Assembly (NCBI RefSeq): GCF_032854445.1
Contig: NC_088301.1
Coordinates: forward strand, 54,363,187 to 54,427,186
Length of the DNA stretch: 64,000 bases
DNA from: Liolophura sinensis
Taxonomy: Eukaryota > Mollusca > Polyplacophora > Chitonida > Chitonidae
Reading direction: 5' to 3'
In this document: piece after piece, positions 11,384-23,908 of the stretch
Numbering within the stretch: position 1 is the stretch's first letter
Layout: every line of letters starts with the position of its first letter
The notes under the pieces: generated by a model
Seen by the model: the letters and a program-made list of their open reading frames with translations, nothing else
Database searches by the model: none
What the model was told of the DNA's origin: nothing
Position numbers and translations under genes: made by a program

Positions 11384-12626
11384 CTCATTGCCAAGGGTGA
11401 TTTCATAATTATTCAAAAACAAGTGGCACGTTGGATATTTTCCAATTTTTTTTTTGGCCGTGTATTTTGTGTTATCTTTTGTAGGGTATGATCACTTGGC
11501 GGAATTTTAGAGTTACTTGTTAGGAAATTCTGTCATAAAAAATGTAGTCTAGATCAGCGACGACAATTGGTCACACTTTACCGGTGAAATACTGCCTACT
11601 CTCAATTTACCTCTATTAAGGATTTACATATACAGCACTGACATAGGCTAAATTGCTACGGGGATTATAAACGAGGAGGAAAAGGCAGACAAATTTCGTC
11701 AATTTAATTATAGTTAACCCATGATTTTAGGCAGGAAACTGAAATAGTATTATAAATGTCTTCACAATTCAATGAAATATTGTAAATCCGAACTTGTTTT
11801 GAGAGATAAACATGGACTCCGTAAAGCGAAACCATTCATACATGTCAATAATCATTAAAAAATAAGCTGATTACTCTAGTTTCAGCTTGTCTTATGGAGA
11901 AGATTTTCCAGTCTACTTACAACCCGGTATTATAAGATATTGTCTGAGGAAGTGATCGATGAATACTCTTAGCAAGACATTTCGCAACATTTCGCCTGTG
12001 TGTAAGCTCCATAGACTTGTCAGTGTATTCGCTTGCCTGAAGAAAAGGAGCTATTTCTATAGTTTGTGCACCTTTAAGAGTGCCACAACAACACGTGACG
12101 GATGGAATTCCCACGCGGATACCGGTACCAACGGTAGATAAATGACCACGGTTAATCAAATGACGCGGCTTCTCATGTATCAAGGGCAACGGTTTTAGAC
12201 ACAGGGAGGTATTCTTTTACTGAGTCACCTAGCTATTTGTAACGTTTATTTCTTAGCCTGTCCTGGGATTATCCTATACCTCGGCACCGATCAGAAATGG
12301 GATCAAGATCATCAATATTGTATAGTTACTTTTCCCATGATTCCTTCGGAAGCAATTTATGGAAAGCGTGTTAGACTTCTACTCCCATAACACCAGAATT
12401 TAGAAAGTGAAAATGCCTTCCATAGGTTGAGCGGCAGAATTATTGTTAGTCAATGTGGTTTAAGAGTACATGGTTATTTGCCGTTATGACTTCAGAATTC
12501 ACATACAGTTGACGCCTGAAGTTTATACGTTCACCATCATTTGGCAGCGCGCATCTAGGTATAGCGGTTTAGTATTTCTGTCGTCCATATACATCTTATG
12601 TTGTTAATTTTGTTTCCATCTAAGGA
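11384..12626. other. Intergenic
   Basis: Apart from the family A copy at 11541-11630 I see no gene or named repeat. Opposed open frames of 60-90 codons near 11.9-12.2 kb overlap each other and have no domain. Confidence 0.3.
11541..11630 (-). repeat. Family A dispersed repeat
   Basis: Contains CAGCGACGACAATTGGTCAC and CACTTTACCGGTGAAATACTG, the reverse of the family core. Confidence 0.7.
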
Positions 12627-12900
12627 TTTACTTTTTGGTGGATACATAGATACTGAGGTAACGATGAACTCTGATTCATATCTGCTCATTTTTCATGATA
12701 TCATGTTAAGCGGATATCCATTTTCCCCATCTATATTATACAGACATTGTTTCGTGTCTGGGATATAATTCCAAATGTTCCCCAAGCAGATTAACTTTTA
12801 ATGGATGCATAGCTATAGAGGTGACGATATTTCCCGACTCATGTGTGTCCATTTTCGGGGTTGCCGTGGAAACCAGATAGCCATTTCCCTAATATCAATC
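12627..12900. repeat. Diverged direct duplication, about 160-bp period
   Basis: GTGGATACATAGATACTGAG with GTAACGATGAACTCTGA (about 12637) recurs as ATGGATGCATAGCTATAGAG with GTGACGATATTTCCCGA (about 12800), followed in both by a 'cattt...atatc' segment. Confidence 0.5.
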
Positions 12901-12945
12901 AGATAGATATGAGTTTACGAATCAGTGTACCTTGCTACTATATAA

Positions 12946-13360
12946 GTTGTAGATAATAAAATATTATCTAAATTGCGTTTGATTGCATCTCTTCATATAT
13001 CCACTGTAGCGATCTGTGTTCTGTTGTATATGTTGTCAATAACAAAATATTATCTCAGATTCGCTTTGATTGCATCTGTTCTTGTATCCGCTGTAGCGAT
13101 CTAATTCAACGCGATGAATATAATGCCCCTATCAGAATTAGATACAAACATATTTTGCAGCAGAGAACCACATATTCTGGACGCTCTATCCATATTTACT
13201 TACAAGATAATCATACTCCTTGTAAAACTTAAGAAACTGAATACCCTCAGTTCGGGGCTTGATTGTTTACAACAAGTGTTCAGGAATTTTCTTATTCTAG
13301 AAAATTCCACCAGTCTATATAACACCAATGAAAGCAGGTCAAAGGAGGAGAAAGGATAAT
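12946..13360 (-). repeat. Family B related repeat with an 86-bp tandem duplication
   Basis: GTTGTAGATAATAAAATATT at 12946 recurs 86 bp later at 13032 as GTTGTCAATAACAAAATATT. Each is followed by TTTGATTGCATCT and CTGTAGCGATCT. The stretch then continues with AATTCAACGCGATGAATATA, which also occurs (with changes) at 59.66 kb, so this is a copy of the same dispersed element. Confidence 0.65.
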
Positions 13361-13997
13361 TATTGAGAGTTTTGGGTGCTTTCGCTGTGTGTTACTTTAG
13401 TAGGCTTTTTGTGCTGAATTTTGGTGTCTGTATATATCCTATTATATGTTATATGTTATATCCTATCTCCACCGAGCACTTGTTCAGTCTGAACTTGTAT
13501 ATTTAATTTGTGCTCTTGTGTACACAGTGCTTATTAGTACACGGACCCAGTCTGTGTACATTTCGTCATACACTCAGTTATACTGTGGATTTTCTCTCTT
13601 GTGAATATTGCCTCTGTGCAATTTTTAAGCATTATGAAGTATATGCGTCCCTTTGGACTTGACACCGTTGTACCTGTAAGTACTTTAGTACTTGTATAGA
13701 TACTGGTATCCTTTCTTGATAAACTTAAGTACTTTAGTATTTGTAAAATTCTTGTTATCTGTTCTTGTTAAACCTAATAAATTGTTGTAAAATAAAATCT
13801 GCTGGTTTTGGTTACTTTTTTGTGCGTCTAAACTGTCGTGTATTTCGAACAATCCATCTCTTTATAATACAGACATTTTGGGTCGTAACACAATACTAAA
13901 TTCGAAACTATCCCTTTAGTCTGCGAGAGAGAAAACCATTTTGGTGCCCTTGCATTGTTTTATGTTATTGAATGTTAAATGTGACGGACAACGGAAC
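13361..13997. other. Intergenic with a 51-bp direct duplication
   Basis: TAAGTACTTTAGTA at about 13677 recurs about 51 bp later at 13728 with similar downstream sequence (ATCCTTTCTTGAT versus ATCTGTTCTTGTT). An AATAAA-rich stretch follows at 13773-13800. The pattern could be an LTR or 3' UTR relic, but nothing proves it. Confidence 0.4.
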
Positions 13998-14130
13998 ATT
14001 TTCAGTAATTCTAGACCAGTGACGTCTAAGAAATTGCAATTAACATTACTGCATTTTAAAAATTAATTCCACTTAAGCCATGGTTTTAGGGGCTTGTAAT
14101 TTGTTACTGTTTAAGGATTTACATGAACAG
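13998..14130 (+). repeat. Family A repeat, 5' portion
   Basis: Shares CAGTAATTCTAGACCAGTGA, GCATTTTAAAAATTAATTC, CCATGGTTTTAGGGGC and GATTTACATGAACAG with the long copy at 61.87 kb. The core with GACAAG...CACCGG is absent. Confidence 0.6.
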
Positions 14131-17100
14131 TAAACTCCTGTACGACTCTAAATATTTTGAACAAATATAGGGCCAGATAAGGTGCACCATCTGTAGTCTG
14201 TGGTTTCCTTTAAATCCACTGGAGGTGAGTAATATCTTTCACAGCCTTTGCTATTTAAAGACATGGATTGTTTAAAACTAGCAGATCATCGAAATGCTGA
14301 TTAGTGAATGAGGAAGATCTGACTTAAATTTAAATTTTGTTAATGCATTTCCCCCATCCAGTTATGACTGCAGTTTTATGAAACTTTATTGGAATGACAG
14401 AGACCATGTAAGGGAAGCGAGTGTGCCACATCAATTACTTTTAGAATTCTTTCCTTTAAACAATGAATGCGGACTTAAATAGATATTAAGTCCTGGTCAA
14501 CACATCTCCAACAAATATGGTTAGAATTGAATGAAATTTTGTACGCTGTGGAGAAACCATGTTAGGTCGTGGGTATGCTGTTTGGGTGCACCGTATCACT
14601 AATGAGATCCATAGGTTTGCTTCGGTGGTGCGAACTTATCCTCATGGAAATTAGCATGATTTCAAGAAGAGCTGTCGACGGATGAAATGAATATGTACAG
14701 CTGAAGGCTCTTAATCCAGCTCTGTAGTGAACCGAGTTGATCATGGTAGGGGAGGTGGTTTTCATGGTTTTAATGAGGAAACTGATATATCGCCTGAACA
14801 TCACAACGGTGAGGGGATGTCTGAAGACAAACGTGATACCTACAACACATTAACAGCATTGTGAAGGAAGTTTTGAGCCATAAAGCAGAACTGATCTACA
14901 ACGGATGTAGCATCTTTACGCAACGTTCATCAAAGAGGTTTAATAAAACTACCATACTAAGCCTACATTAGATATTTTATCTTCTGCCATTTACGGCACC
15001 TATGGAGTGGTATTAAGTTAAGGTCATTAAAACCCTGTGAAACATCTTTCTGTGCTGTAGAATTAATATGTGTGTAGACGGCTTGTCCGATGAATCAGTT
15101 GGAAGGAACAATCTGCAGCCATTTCCGAGCCAAGACACCCAGAGTACGCACTATTTCCATGTATAGGTTTTTGTTAGTTAAGCCTGGGATAATTTAACAT
15201 TATGTTAGTTCCAGGTTAAGTCAATTTATGTAACTCTTTCCCGTCAGATCTACATACCACAGCATGTGGATTTTTAAAAACTCCAATGCTTCAATCAATA
15301 AATCGACACTGAAATATCCATACTATATAGGGATACCCCCACTTGACACTTAAACTTATATGATTATATCAAATGTGCGCTGGTAAAGTCGTATACACTG
15401 TGGATGGTAATGTCAATTATTGGATTAGTAACACTATCCTGTGTAGCACAAACATCACGGAATCTAGAGATCTACGTAGAGATTCTGAGTGAATTCGGTT
15501 TGACAGATGACATTTGAAATGCTAAGAGGAAAGTGAATGTAAAGATGCAAAATAAATCTGTGAGTCAGACCCCCCTCGTCAGGAAAATGTATGATGAACT
15601 GGCCAAAATTGTGAGAAAGCATTTGACCCCAGAAGCAAGTGAAGTGTATTTTCCACACCTTTACCAGTAGCCATGCGAGACCGTCAAGGGGTTTGCCCCT
15701 GCTTTACGTAGTCTGTGAGACCAGTGTACCGATGTAGATGACCATGTAGATGACAGTCACGGAACATCTTGATAATCTGTATGCGTGGCAAAGCCATTCA
15801 GTAGAAACTTGCGATGGATAAAGACGTTACGTGAGTTATGGAAACTGCCGTAGCTATGAAAACAATGAGCAGAGACACTGACCTTTAGCCACAATCCAGT
15901 GTTAGTCTAAGGGTACACAGGCATCAAACTCAACAAATGTCAGTCAAGTCTATCTCCCTTCATAGTAACAAAGGCTCAAAATACGTACTACAAACTATGG
16001 AGGGTAATCAGCTAGACAATCATAAGAAAGTAGATAGCATGTTGATTGGGTAAACACCACTCACCAGACAAAATGTTATAAGGAAACAGCTTGTTTTCAT
16101 GTTCAGTTAAAGGGCACATATATGTCAGGTGACAGAGAAAATTATGCGGAACAAGATATTGATGATCTTAGCTTACTTGTGTTTCGACGCATAGAGTGAA
16201 AACAGTATTGCTAAACCGATCACTTTTCTTTGTTAACTAAGACAGTAAAGAAAAAAAGCTTCGTTTGGAGGTGGCAGGTATTTGTTCTCACTAACAGATT
16301 GTAAGTGAACAGCAGTTACCTATTAACGTAGTTAAGACATACGGTAAAGAGTGTTCAGTCAGAGCAGATTGGCAATCCTAAGTGTTTAAAGATAAACTAG
16401 GTATACTGAAGGCTTCCAAGCTAAAATACATGTGGATTCAGATGTTAGGTGTGGGTTTTACATGCACAGATCACCGCCATTTCCTCTTAAGAAAAAGGAT
16501 GAATTGGATAGATTGTTTAGGCTTGGTGCTCTTTAACATGTCAAGTAGTCGGATTAATGCACCACCAAAAGTTCAAGGAATAAGCAAAATGACAATGTAT
16601 ATCTTAAAATATAATTTTAAGAGAGGAGCAATACCCTCTGCTTCATTTGATGAACTCATTCTTCCAAGAAAATAAGATTTCTCTCAGGGATATAATCAGT
16701 TAGTGGTTAATGCAGAGGGTAGTAATCTGCTTACAATGACACTCATCGCAGGAACTGGAGATTGAAATCTACACTTGACGTGTTACACTCTAATCTTTCG
16801 AAGAAGAAACAGTGTGAAGTGAAGCTGAATCATAACAAATGGACTAAAAGGCGATCAGTCAATGTAGACGAACTTGTTATCTTCGTGGAGGTCAGCATTG
16901 AAATGTGTAGACATGCTGATAAAATTAGTGGGCGTGTCGACGAAGAGTGTATAGTAAAAAGTCTTACTAGTTTGAGTTCCAGGAGTAATTTTTTTTTTGT
17001 GAGAGAACTTAATCACAGAACGACTCCAGTGAAATTGCTCCGAAAAAAAATCAAAGACCAGATAACTTCTGTGCGATACTATTCTATACTACCTCTGTCT

Positions 17101-17925
17101 TTTTATTTACAAGATATATAGAACAAAATTCAACCTAGAAATACCATGATCTTCAAAACAATTGTTGTTGTCCAGAGCATTTGGCCACCATTGTAACCCT
17201 CAAACGGGATAAACACCATATGCACCATGGGTAATGGGTAATGCACCATATGGGGAATGAGCGCTAAAAAGCAGAAAAGAAATGTATGGTAAACTATAGC
17301 CTGTAATTTCTCAGTACTTATATATTTGGTGACTTTTTGTTATATTTCCCAAGAGAACAGCGGACAGCGTAATCCACCTGCTTAATGGTTAGGATTTGGT
17401 AAATTGGGTACATCTGGTGATATATCTTTACTCTAGATGCCACTAACACGGAAATATTCTTCCCACCAAGATCCAGTTAATTTCTACAAAAGCTAATGGA
17501 TTTCCTTTTAAGATATTCAAAGATAAACAGGGGTCTAACTGATCGTTATTTAAATTAAGTTTTTTAATATGTTAATGATTGCAATAAACCCGCAACGATA
17601 CCGAAGCAGGAGTACGACGACGAATTAGTATGATGAATTATTTTTAACTAGAAACACTCCTAGGGGCCTCATACAATATAATTAAGACATACACATCAGA
17701 TGACATACAAATACACATTATAATAATACATACCAATACATAAATACAATTATGACATACAAATCACATGTAGCAAATTTTCTAGAAATATCTAACTTAT
17801 TCAACATATTAATCACAGTGTTAATGAAAAAACTCTTTACTATACTGGAACTATTGGAACTACTGGAACTTTACTATTTCCGTACCTATCATGTGCTAAT
17901 TTATTATATAACAATACAGTTTCAA
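14131..17925. other. Intergenic; two open stretches of unknown nature
   Basis: No gene that I can name. Open frames at 16382-16675 (97 codons) and 16762-17121 (119 codons, lysine- and arginine-rich, starting TTG) lie on + close together. Neither shows a known domain, good start or splice sites. A region at 14562-14804 is open on - only. Confidence 0.3.
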
Positions 17926-17929
17926 CCCA

Positions 17930-18314
17930 CTTACAACCGTTTTCACGTCGGACTATTAGATTTATTACTTTATCTGGCAGATTAGAGTAAACCCATCCGT
18001 CATTCAACAACAAATTTTGAATATTTCGAAGTTAAATTTATTTCCTTGTGTCCTCAGTGCCTATAAATTTATGGGAACAATTGACTGCCAAGTTTAGAAG
18101 CATTTTTACCCGACCGTCTGATATACGCAATTACCCATCTAGAACGCTAAACTGTAATCTTCACACATCAATTCATCGCTCAACATCACCACTTCACACT
18201 TCAAAAATCAAATGTCCGCGAGAGTGGAACAAATTATTCTTGTGTCTTAAGGCTATCAATTCTTCATCACTCTTTAAGTCTAAACTGACAGAACACTTTA
18301 CAGTTACCTGCTAA
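17930..18314 (+). pseudogene. Non-LTR retrotransposon (jockey/CR1-like) RT C-terminal fragment
   Basis: A first frame reads RRTIRFITLSGRLE, then stop, then THPSFNNKF, like the 'R-LRIIT-S-L-HT-PLF' block after the RT fingers. After frame changes it continues ISKLNLFPCVLSAYKFMG, then LHTSIHRSTSPLHTSKI, then PREWNKLFLCLKAINSSSLF and KSKLTEHF, the 'W-N-LP--I--SLS-FK-LK-HF' end typical of LINE ORF2 proteins and their relatives. It ends with a TAA at 18312-18314. AATAAA follows at about 18488. 5'-truncated and frame-broken. Confidence 0.6.
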
Positions 18315-20744
18315 CTAACGCTTTGATTCCTAATGTTATACCCTACCTTGTAGTATACTAAACTTATTCACCTTGTATACTTATGTGCGACTGTTTCCTG
18401 ATTTTGGGATAGTAGTTTTTCCTTAACTTTAGTCCAACAATAAGCTAATATATATGCGTCTGTATTCTCCTCTTATATCTATATAGTGAATAAAATAAAA
18501 TGAATGTCTGTTTCGCCGCATATCATGAGATGTTGCAGTCACATTAATGCAAGGATACAATTGAAAATATGTAGGGGTTCCAATAATTATCTGCAAAAAG
18601 TTCATTAACTTTTTGTCAATAAGATGATAAAAGTGAAGGTTACAAATATGAGGACTGCCGGACAGGGCTGGATGACAATCCTCGTTAGCCGTAAGGGTCT
18701 GAGAAGTGAAATCGCCCTAATGGGCTGAGGATAATCTTGCGATTATCGACTTGGAACGCCCTTTACGGACTACGAATGGTATACGAATGACGCTTAAATC
18801 AACACAATCAGCATGTACATGACTTACAAAATTACAATTTATGGGTTCATATAACTGCTTAAATTTTCCATTAGTAGTATCTCTGTAAAAAATGCGGAGT
18901 AATTTTTTGACAATATATAGGTATTCCCTCGGCTGACCAGCACATGTTTTCCTATGAAAATAACTATATACAGAAATGTATACAGATTAATCTTTGTCAT
19001 GCTCGATCCTTCATTTTCACTATGTACATCAATATAGTATATGTATATTGATGATCTACTAAGCAACGCATATATAGCAAAGGCTGTGAAAGAAATATAC
19101 CCACCTTCACTTAATGTAAAGAAAATATGCAGATTGTCCTCATGAAACATTTTACATGGACTTGTATTTGTATAAAGACGACAATGCTTTCCGCTCGGTG
19201 TCGACTTAACGAAAAGAAGGTTAGTTTCATTTTGACACTGTTAATTATCCTTCTGTAGAAATGGACCAAGAGTCCAGCATACGACGTGTGCATATCTCTT
19301 GTAGCTTTTGTTAAGACCCTGTGTTGATTTAAGTTATATTTTAGATATTCCTCTAACGCCTTCACTCTTGAATTGTACAGTGAGTGGCATATACAGTCGA
19401 AGTGTTCAGAATCTCAGCTTCATAAGTCCATTTAACTCCGTTTATCCCGGCTTATAGGAGCCTTATTTTCATCGTGTTGAACAGAGCAGTTACATTAAGC
19501 CGGACGTAGATCGAATCTACGACTGCTGGGAGCAGCAGGTGTTTTCGCCACTGGAAGAAACAACTCGGTGCATACGATCGTAAGCATCCAGTTGTAATCA
19601 GTTCCACACAGTTGCTCACGATCGTAAGATTTGGTCAAAATTAGATACATCGACTTTGTCGAATTGGGCCTAGTTGCTTATAAGGATTGCAAGTTGATCT
19701 ACAGAGTGCAACCGTTCAAAATTCCAAATTAATTCCTAATTGGCGATCTTACACAAGGAATGATTGGCCCCTCACGTCGGGTTAACCGGAATTAGACAAT
19801 CATGAAGCAGAGTGCCAGAGATTCTGAACGCTTAGTCCATATTCACTTACAATAGATTTATACAAATTCTACGTACGAGATACGTACACGTCATATGCAG
19901 GACGCTCTGTCCTCGGTTCTTAGGTTAATCTCCTTATTTCTGAGCTAATTCGAGTTCAACGTTCTTTTCTTAATAGATCGATCATTATGGTTGACGGCTG
20001 GAATGGGAATTCACGTTTATTTCGGTAACTAGATCGATAATTTTCCGTCCGTCTATATTTACACTACCTGAATCCCATGCTGATATTCCTATGCGCTCTA
20101 AACTGCTACTCATTATCTGCCCAACAATAGCAGCACGATTTATTAACTTAATAAAAGGCAGCTGCATTTTACTACCGAGAATGTTCTTCTTTATGCTTGC
20201 ATAAAAGAAATGCCGCTCAAATACATCTACGTTGACCTCTAAATTTTATTTTATACCTCTTCTATCCACAAATTCCTACTAACATTACTGCGAAAAAGTC
20301 ATGAATGTGTCTCTTTTGCACTTGGACCACCCATCTTTTGCTCTAATATTTCTTGGGAATAGGTCATAATGACCCTTTTGGAACTGGGCTGTATAATTAT
20401 CGATCGTGGGCGAACCTTTTCCGCTTTCGGTGATGAGAGTTATGCGAATACCTTATTATGTGTGTACCTTGGGACAGAAAGAAGGACTGAAAATCCTATT
20501 ACTGGACTCCGAGACATAACCGTCAGCTGTGGATAATGGACCTAAGAGAATGTAGTGTAGTGGAAGTACGCTTTAGGCACAAAATCTTCGACGAATGTAA
20601 CATGTTACAAGAAGATGGTTGTTAATGGTGTACCCTTGTTTCAGTGCAATGTTGAGCTTTCTCAAATGGAAATGCTCCAGCAGGACAGTTTCCGAGAATT
20701 ACACCTGAGGAGAGCAGTCCAGACAGTTTGAGAATAAAATACAA
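18315..20744. other. Intergenic
   Basis: No supported gene. Contains a family B core at 18728-18790. Open frames of 60-100 codons on - around 18.8-19.4 kb have no recognisable domain. Confidence 0.3.
18728..18790 (+). repeat. Family B dispersed repeat, core only
   Basis: ATAATCTTGCGATTATCGAC, then TTGGAACGCCCTTTACGG, then TGGTATACGAATGACG. One frame reads LAIIDLERP then GIRM, as in the copy at 60.5 kb. Confidence 0.55.
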
Positions 20745-20842
20745 CAGCAGAGAGAGTAAACGAAGAAACGAAGAACAGCGCCCACAGTTTGTTCACAAGT
20801 AACCAGTGAAATCAAACCAATTTTCCCTCAGTTAAGGCCTAG
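20745..20842 (-). repeat. Family A dispersed repeat
   Basis: AACAGCAGAGAGAGTAAACG, CACAGTTTGTTCACAAGTAA and CCAGTGAAATCAAACCAATT are reverse-strand family A. Confidence 0.6.
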
Positions 20843-20989
20843 GTTGAATTAGCCAATGTGGATATATGGACATATGTAATGAAAGCGCAACTGACATACA
20901 TATTTTATTATCGACAACTTATATTCTAGCATGGTACACAGTTTGAATAATGATTTCACTCAGTCGCCGAGAGCATACCTTGCGTCTTT

Positions 20990-21150
20990 CCTACATCAAT
21001 GAAAATTGTTGACCACGTGGCTTCTTTGGCAGTTGGTGTTCAGCGTCGTTTTGGGAATTGGTCTTTCGATTATTCACTCTGAACGTCCTTATTGGTTGAC
21101 GGCTGGCGTGCAAATGTCTGTCTCGGCGCATAAATTTAAATACTTTTTTA
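20990..21150 (+). repeat. Family B dispersed repeat
   Basis: Contains GGGAATTGGTCTTTCGATTA, GAACGTCCTTATTGGTTGAC and GGCTGGCGTGCAAATGTCTG. One of the cleaner copies of the core. Confidence 0.7.
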
Positions 21151-21334
21151 ATATCTTAGAAACAATTCCCATGTATTGGTAATACCCTGTTGCCATAATT
21201 CGCATGATTGCTGTTACCGCTTTGATTTAATCGCCCTGTCAAGTACTGACTTTGATAATGGCGGGTCAGTGAAATGAAGAAGAATAAAAGCCGCGAATAG
21301 TCCACGAGTGATTACAAACAGATTGCTAAAAGTG

Positions 21335-21451
21335 CTGAGCACCAAGCGAGACAGCAACAAATAACATTTTTAAAGTCTTTTGTATGACCCGACCCGGGGT
21401 CTCCCGACTTCGAGGCGGACTCTATAACCATTGGGCAACCGAAGCGGTCTT
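21335..21451 (-). repeat. Second tRNA-headed SINE family, partial
   Basis: Read on -, the end at 21451 starts GACCGCTTCGGTTGCCCAAT and continues AGAGTCCGCCTCGAAGTCGG, a degenerate tRNA-like head. The body, seen on +, is GCTGAGCACCAAGCGAGAC and TTTTAAAGTCTTTTGTATGA. Same family as 25353-25712. Too degenerate to be a working tRNA. Confidence 0.65.
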
Positions 21452-21649
21452 GTGATGTTGTTAGAACACCATAAATGTGATCTCACCTATATTAAGTGGA
21501 TGTTAAACCTGCCACAGGTTTTACATACAAAGTTAATCATTTGTTTTTCAAAAAATATGAAGTCACCAGATTATTTTAGCACCATTATTTAAAGTTGTAT
21601 GCAATACTTCGGTATCAATTCATCTGATGTTATACCTTTGCCATCTTAG

Positions 21650-21844
21650 TCAACCAGCATTATGGTGGGTGGAAACCGGGCAGAGCCCGGGGGAAACCCA
21701 CGACCATCTGCAGGTTGCCACGTACGGCCGGGGAGGAAGCCAGCATGAGCTGGACTTGAACTCACTGCGGCCGCATTGGTGAGAGGCTCCTGAGTCATCA
21801 AGCTGCGATAGCGCGCTAACCAACTGAGCCACGAAGCCCCCCCC
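21650..21844 (-). repeat. tRNA-headed SINE (same family as 2670-2925)
   Basis: The reverse strand carries the tRNA-like head (GGCTCAGTTGGTTAGCGCGC), a box B-like stretch ending GAGTTCAAGTCC, and the body GGATGGTCGTGGGTTTCCCC. It breaks off on the low-coordinate side after CCACCATAATGCTGG, so the A-rich tail is missing. Next to the head is a poly-C run (21835-21850). Confidence 0.8.
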
Positions 21845-22117
21845 CCCCCTTCCACCCCCTCAAAAAAAAAATGGTAAAATTCATCCCATGTAATTCAATA
21901 AAATCCAAAGTAAAAAGCATTCCCGGAGTGTGGTTCCCTTTTTTCGTTAAATTTGTCGACAGCACAGGATGTTGAGTTATACCAGACTAGGCCAGTAACG
22001 CATAATATTTTAATTACATCGGTTTATTCTGTTTTATCTGATATTGAGCACTAATGCTTGAGCCATGGTATTAAGGTGCCTATATGTTTGCTACTTTTCA
22101 GCTATTTCTTTGAACAG

Positions 22118-22250
22118 ATAAAATAAAACCCTAACTGAGACATATCGACACGATACGGGATTTCATCCTTGAGTATCACCATTTGCCAACTATAACAGTG
22201 TCGTCTTTGCTCTAGTTTTAGTTTCTATAATGTAGTTCTTTCCGTTTTAT
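22118..22250 (+). repeat. Family A dispersed repeat
   Basis: AATAAAACCCTAACTGAG, then GGGATTTCATCCTTGAGTAT, CACCATTTGCCAACTATAAC and AGTGTCGTCTTTGCTC. Confidence 0.75.
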
Positions 22251-22480
22251 TCACCAAGCATCAAATCTGATATTCGTATAATTAGTAAGGTGATTGTTTT
22301 CAGTCATTCTCAGCATGCCTTTGCTCTTAAAATCAAGAGCTTCCTGTCCCATTAATATTCTATATCCTATTCTGTTGCTGCTTATTATAGATTTCACACA
22401 AGTGGCATTTACGTCATCAAAATTACGAATGTATTTCAAGAGAAACCAGCTGCTCTTTCCATTTTTATTTTTGAAAGTGG

Positions 22481-22481
<1 letters not shown>

Positions 22482-22513
<32 letters not shown>
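22482..22513. repeat. (TA)n microsatellite
   Basis: About 16 TA units followed by a short CA run. Confidence 0.95.
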
Positions 22514-22517
<4 letters not shown>

Positions 22518-22814
22518 CACACACACCAACTATAACACTTATGTCAAATTTATATTCCTTATATTCCTTGATAAGAACAAGACGCTCGAAACTGCAGTCG
22601 GAATAGAAAGATCTAGAATGTTGAGAAGCCGCATTTGTTCTTTTATTCTATCATTTCTCCACATCAGAAAAATCTTACTTTTATACATTGTATAATATGC
22701 CTTTATTCCACACACTACACATAGTTAACAAGATACGATTCCCATGTTACGGAGGAAGGATTTATCGGCGCAATCAAAGATCACTGTTACTCTGATGGCA
22801 AATATAAAGCCTTA

Positions 22815-22945
22815 AAGAGTAAAACAAGAGCAGCAACGACAATGCAATAGTTGGAAAATGGTCAGACGTAATCAGTGAAAAAACCTTTTGTCTATTTTCC
22901 TCAAGCTTTTGTTTTAACTATTCTTGTAAATGCTTAAATAGCAAG
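22815..22945 (-). repeat. Family A dispersed repeat
   Basis: AGAGTAAAACAAGAGCAGCA, ACGACAATGCAATAGTTGG and TTGTAAATGCTTAAATAGCA; includes the longer arm also seen at 48.9 and 55.9 kb. Confidence 0.7.
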
Positions 22946-23677
22946 TTTTCCACTTGCATGGTCTGGAAACGATGACTTTTTAAAAAAATATTTTTTCGGG
23001 CATGGAATCTATCCCACTGGCGTTACTACAATAATACAATTAATATTTACATCTCAAATTATGGTTTCTTTGAGAAAATCGTCTGATAGGTCATTTTATA
23101 GATGTTCCATGCGCTGTATAATCAGCTCTTCATAGTACATTATACCTTTTCAACTTAACTGATTATTAGAAACATGATATCAGGTAGGTAAATAGTTGAT
23201 AAATTTCAATGGATAGCACCAAACCATCAAGTATACATGAAGAGTCGAGAATTAGTAGCCTCCACCACAGTCAATTGTCAGAACGACACACAGCTAGCTA
23301 GCGGATGCAAATGCCACACGGATAACTTCAGTGCGGCGTTTGTCTCTGGATATTCTAGGGAGACCATATCTGGTTCGATGCACATAAAACTGACAATGAT
23401 ATAAATTTTTCTCCATCGCATCTCGATGCGGAAAATGTTAATGTTTACAGTTTCAGTATGCTGGGCATATCGTGAGTGCAGTATATTTATTTAATAAAGA
23501 ATAAGATGAATAATAAGGTATCCAGATGTTTTTTTTTGTTTCTTGAACATTTTTCTGGATGGCAGCATGCTACTTGGCAAATGGTCACAAGCAGAGAGAT
23601 TGCTTTTCCCTTTTATATATTTGTATATAGCACAGGTGGCCAATGGGTACATGGATGAGATTTTATGGCTTTTCTAT

Positions 23678-23908
23678 GATTACTGACATTCTGTGTCCAT
23701 CAATATGTAACTTGGCTGGAAATGACAAGCATCAAAGCTGATATTCGTATAATTAGTAAGCTGATTACTGACATTCTGTGTCTATCAATGTGTAACTTGG
23801 CTGGAAATGACCAAGCATCAAATCTGATATTCGTATTATTAGTAAGCTGATTGTTTTCAGTCAATAGACATCCTGTGTCTATCAATATGTGACTTGACTG
23901 GAAATGAC
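23678..23908. repeat. 85-bp tandem array, about 2.7 copies
   Basis: GATTACTGACATTCTGTGTC begins units at 23678 and 23763. A third unit starts at about 23849 (GATTGTTTTCAGTCAATAGA), then CATCCTGTGTCTATCAATAT. Each unit holds ACTTGGCTGGAAATGAC and CTGATATTCGTATAATTAG. A single related stretch sits 1.4 kb upstream at about 22255-22310. Confidence 0.85.

Noticed and set aside
13361-13890. Possible LTR with 51-bp repeat, AATAAA and a 'tttgggtcgtaacac' end
   Set aside because: No TG...CA limits, no second LTR and no internal coding sequence; left as an undefined relic.
21390-21451. tRNA-like sequence on -
   Set aside because: Head of a degenerate SINE: the body that follows matches the 25.4 kb SINE, and box B is too altered for a working tRNA.
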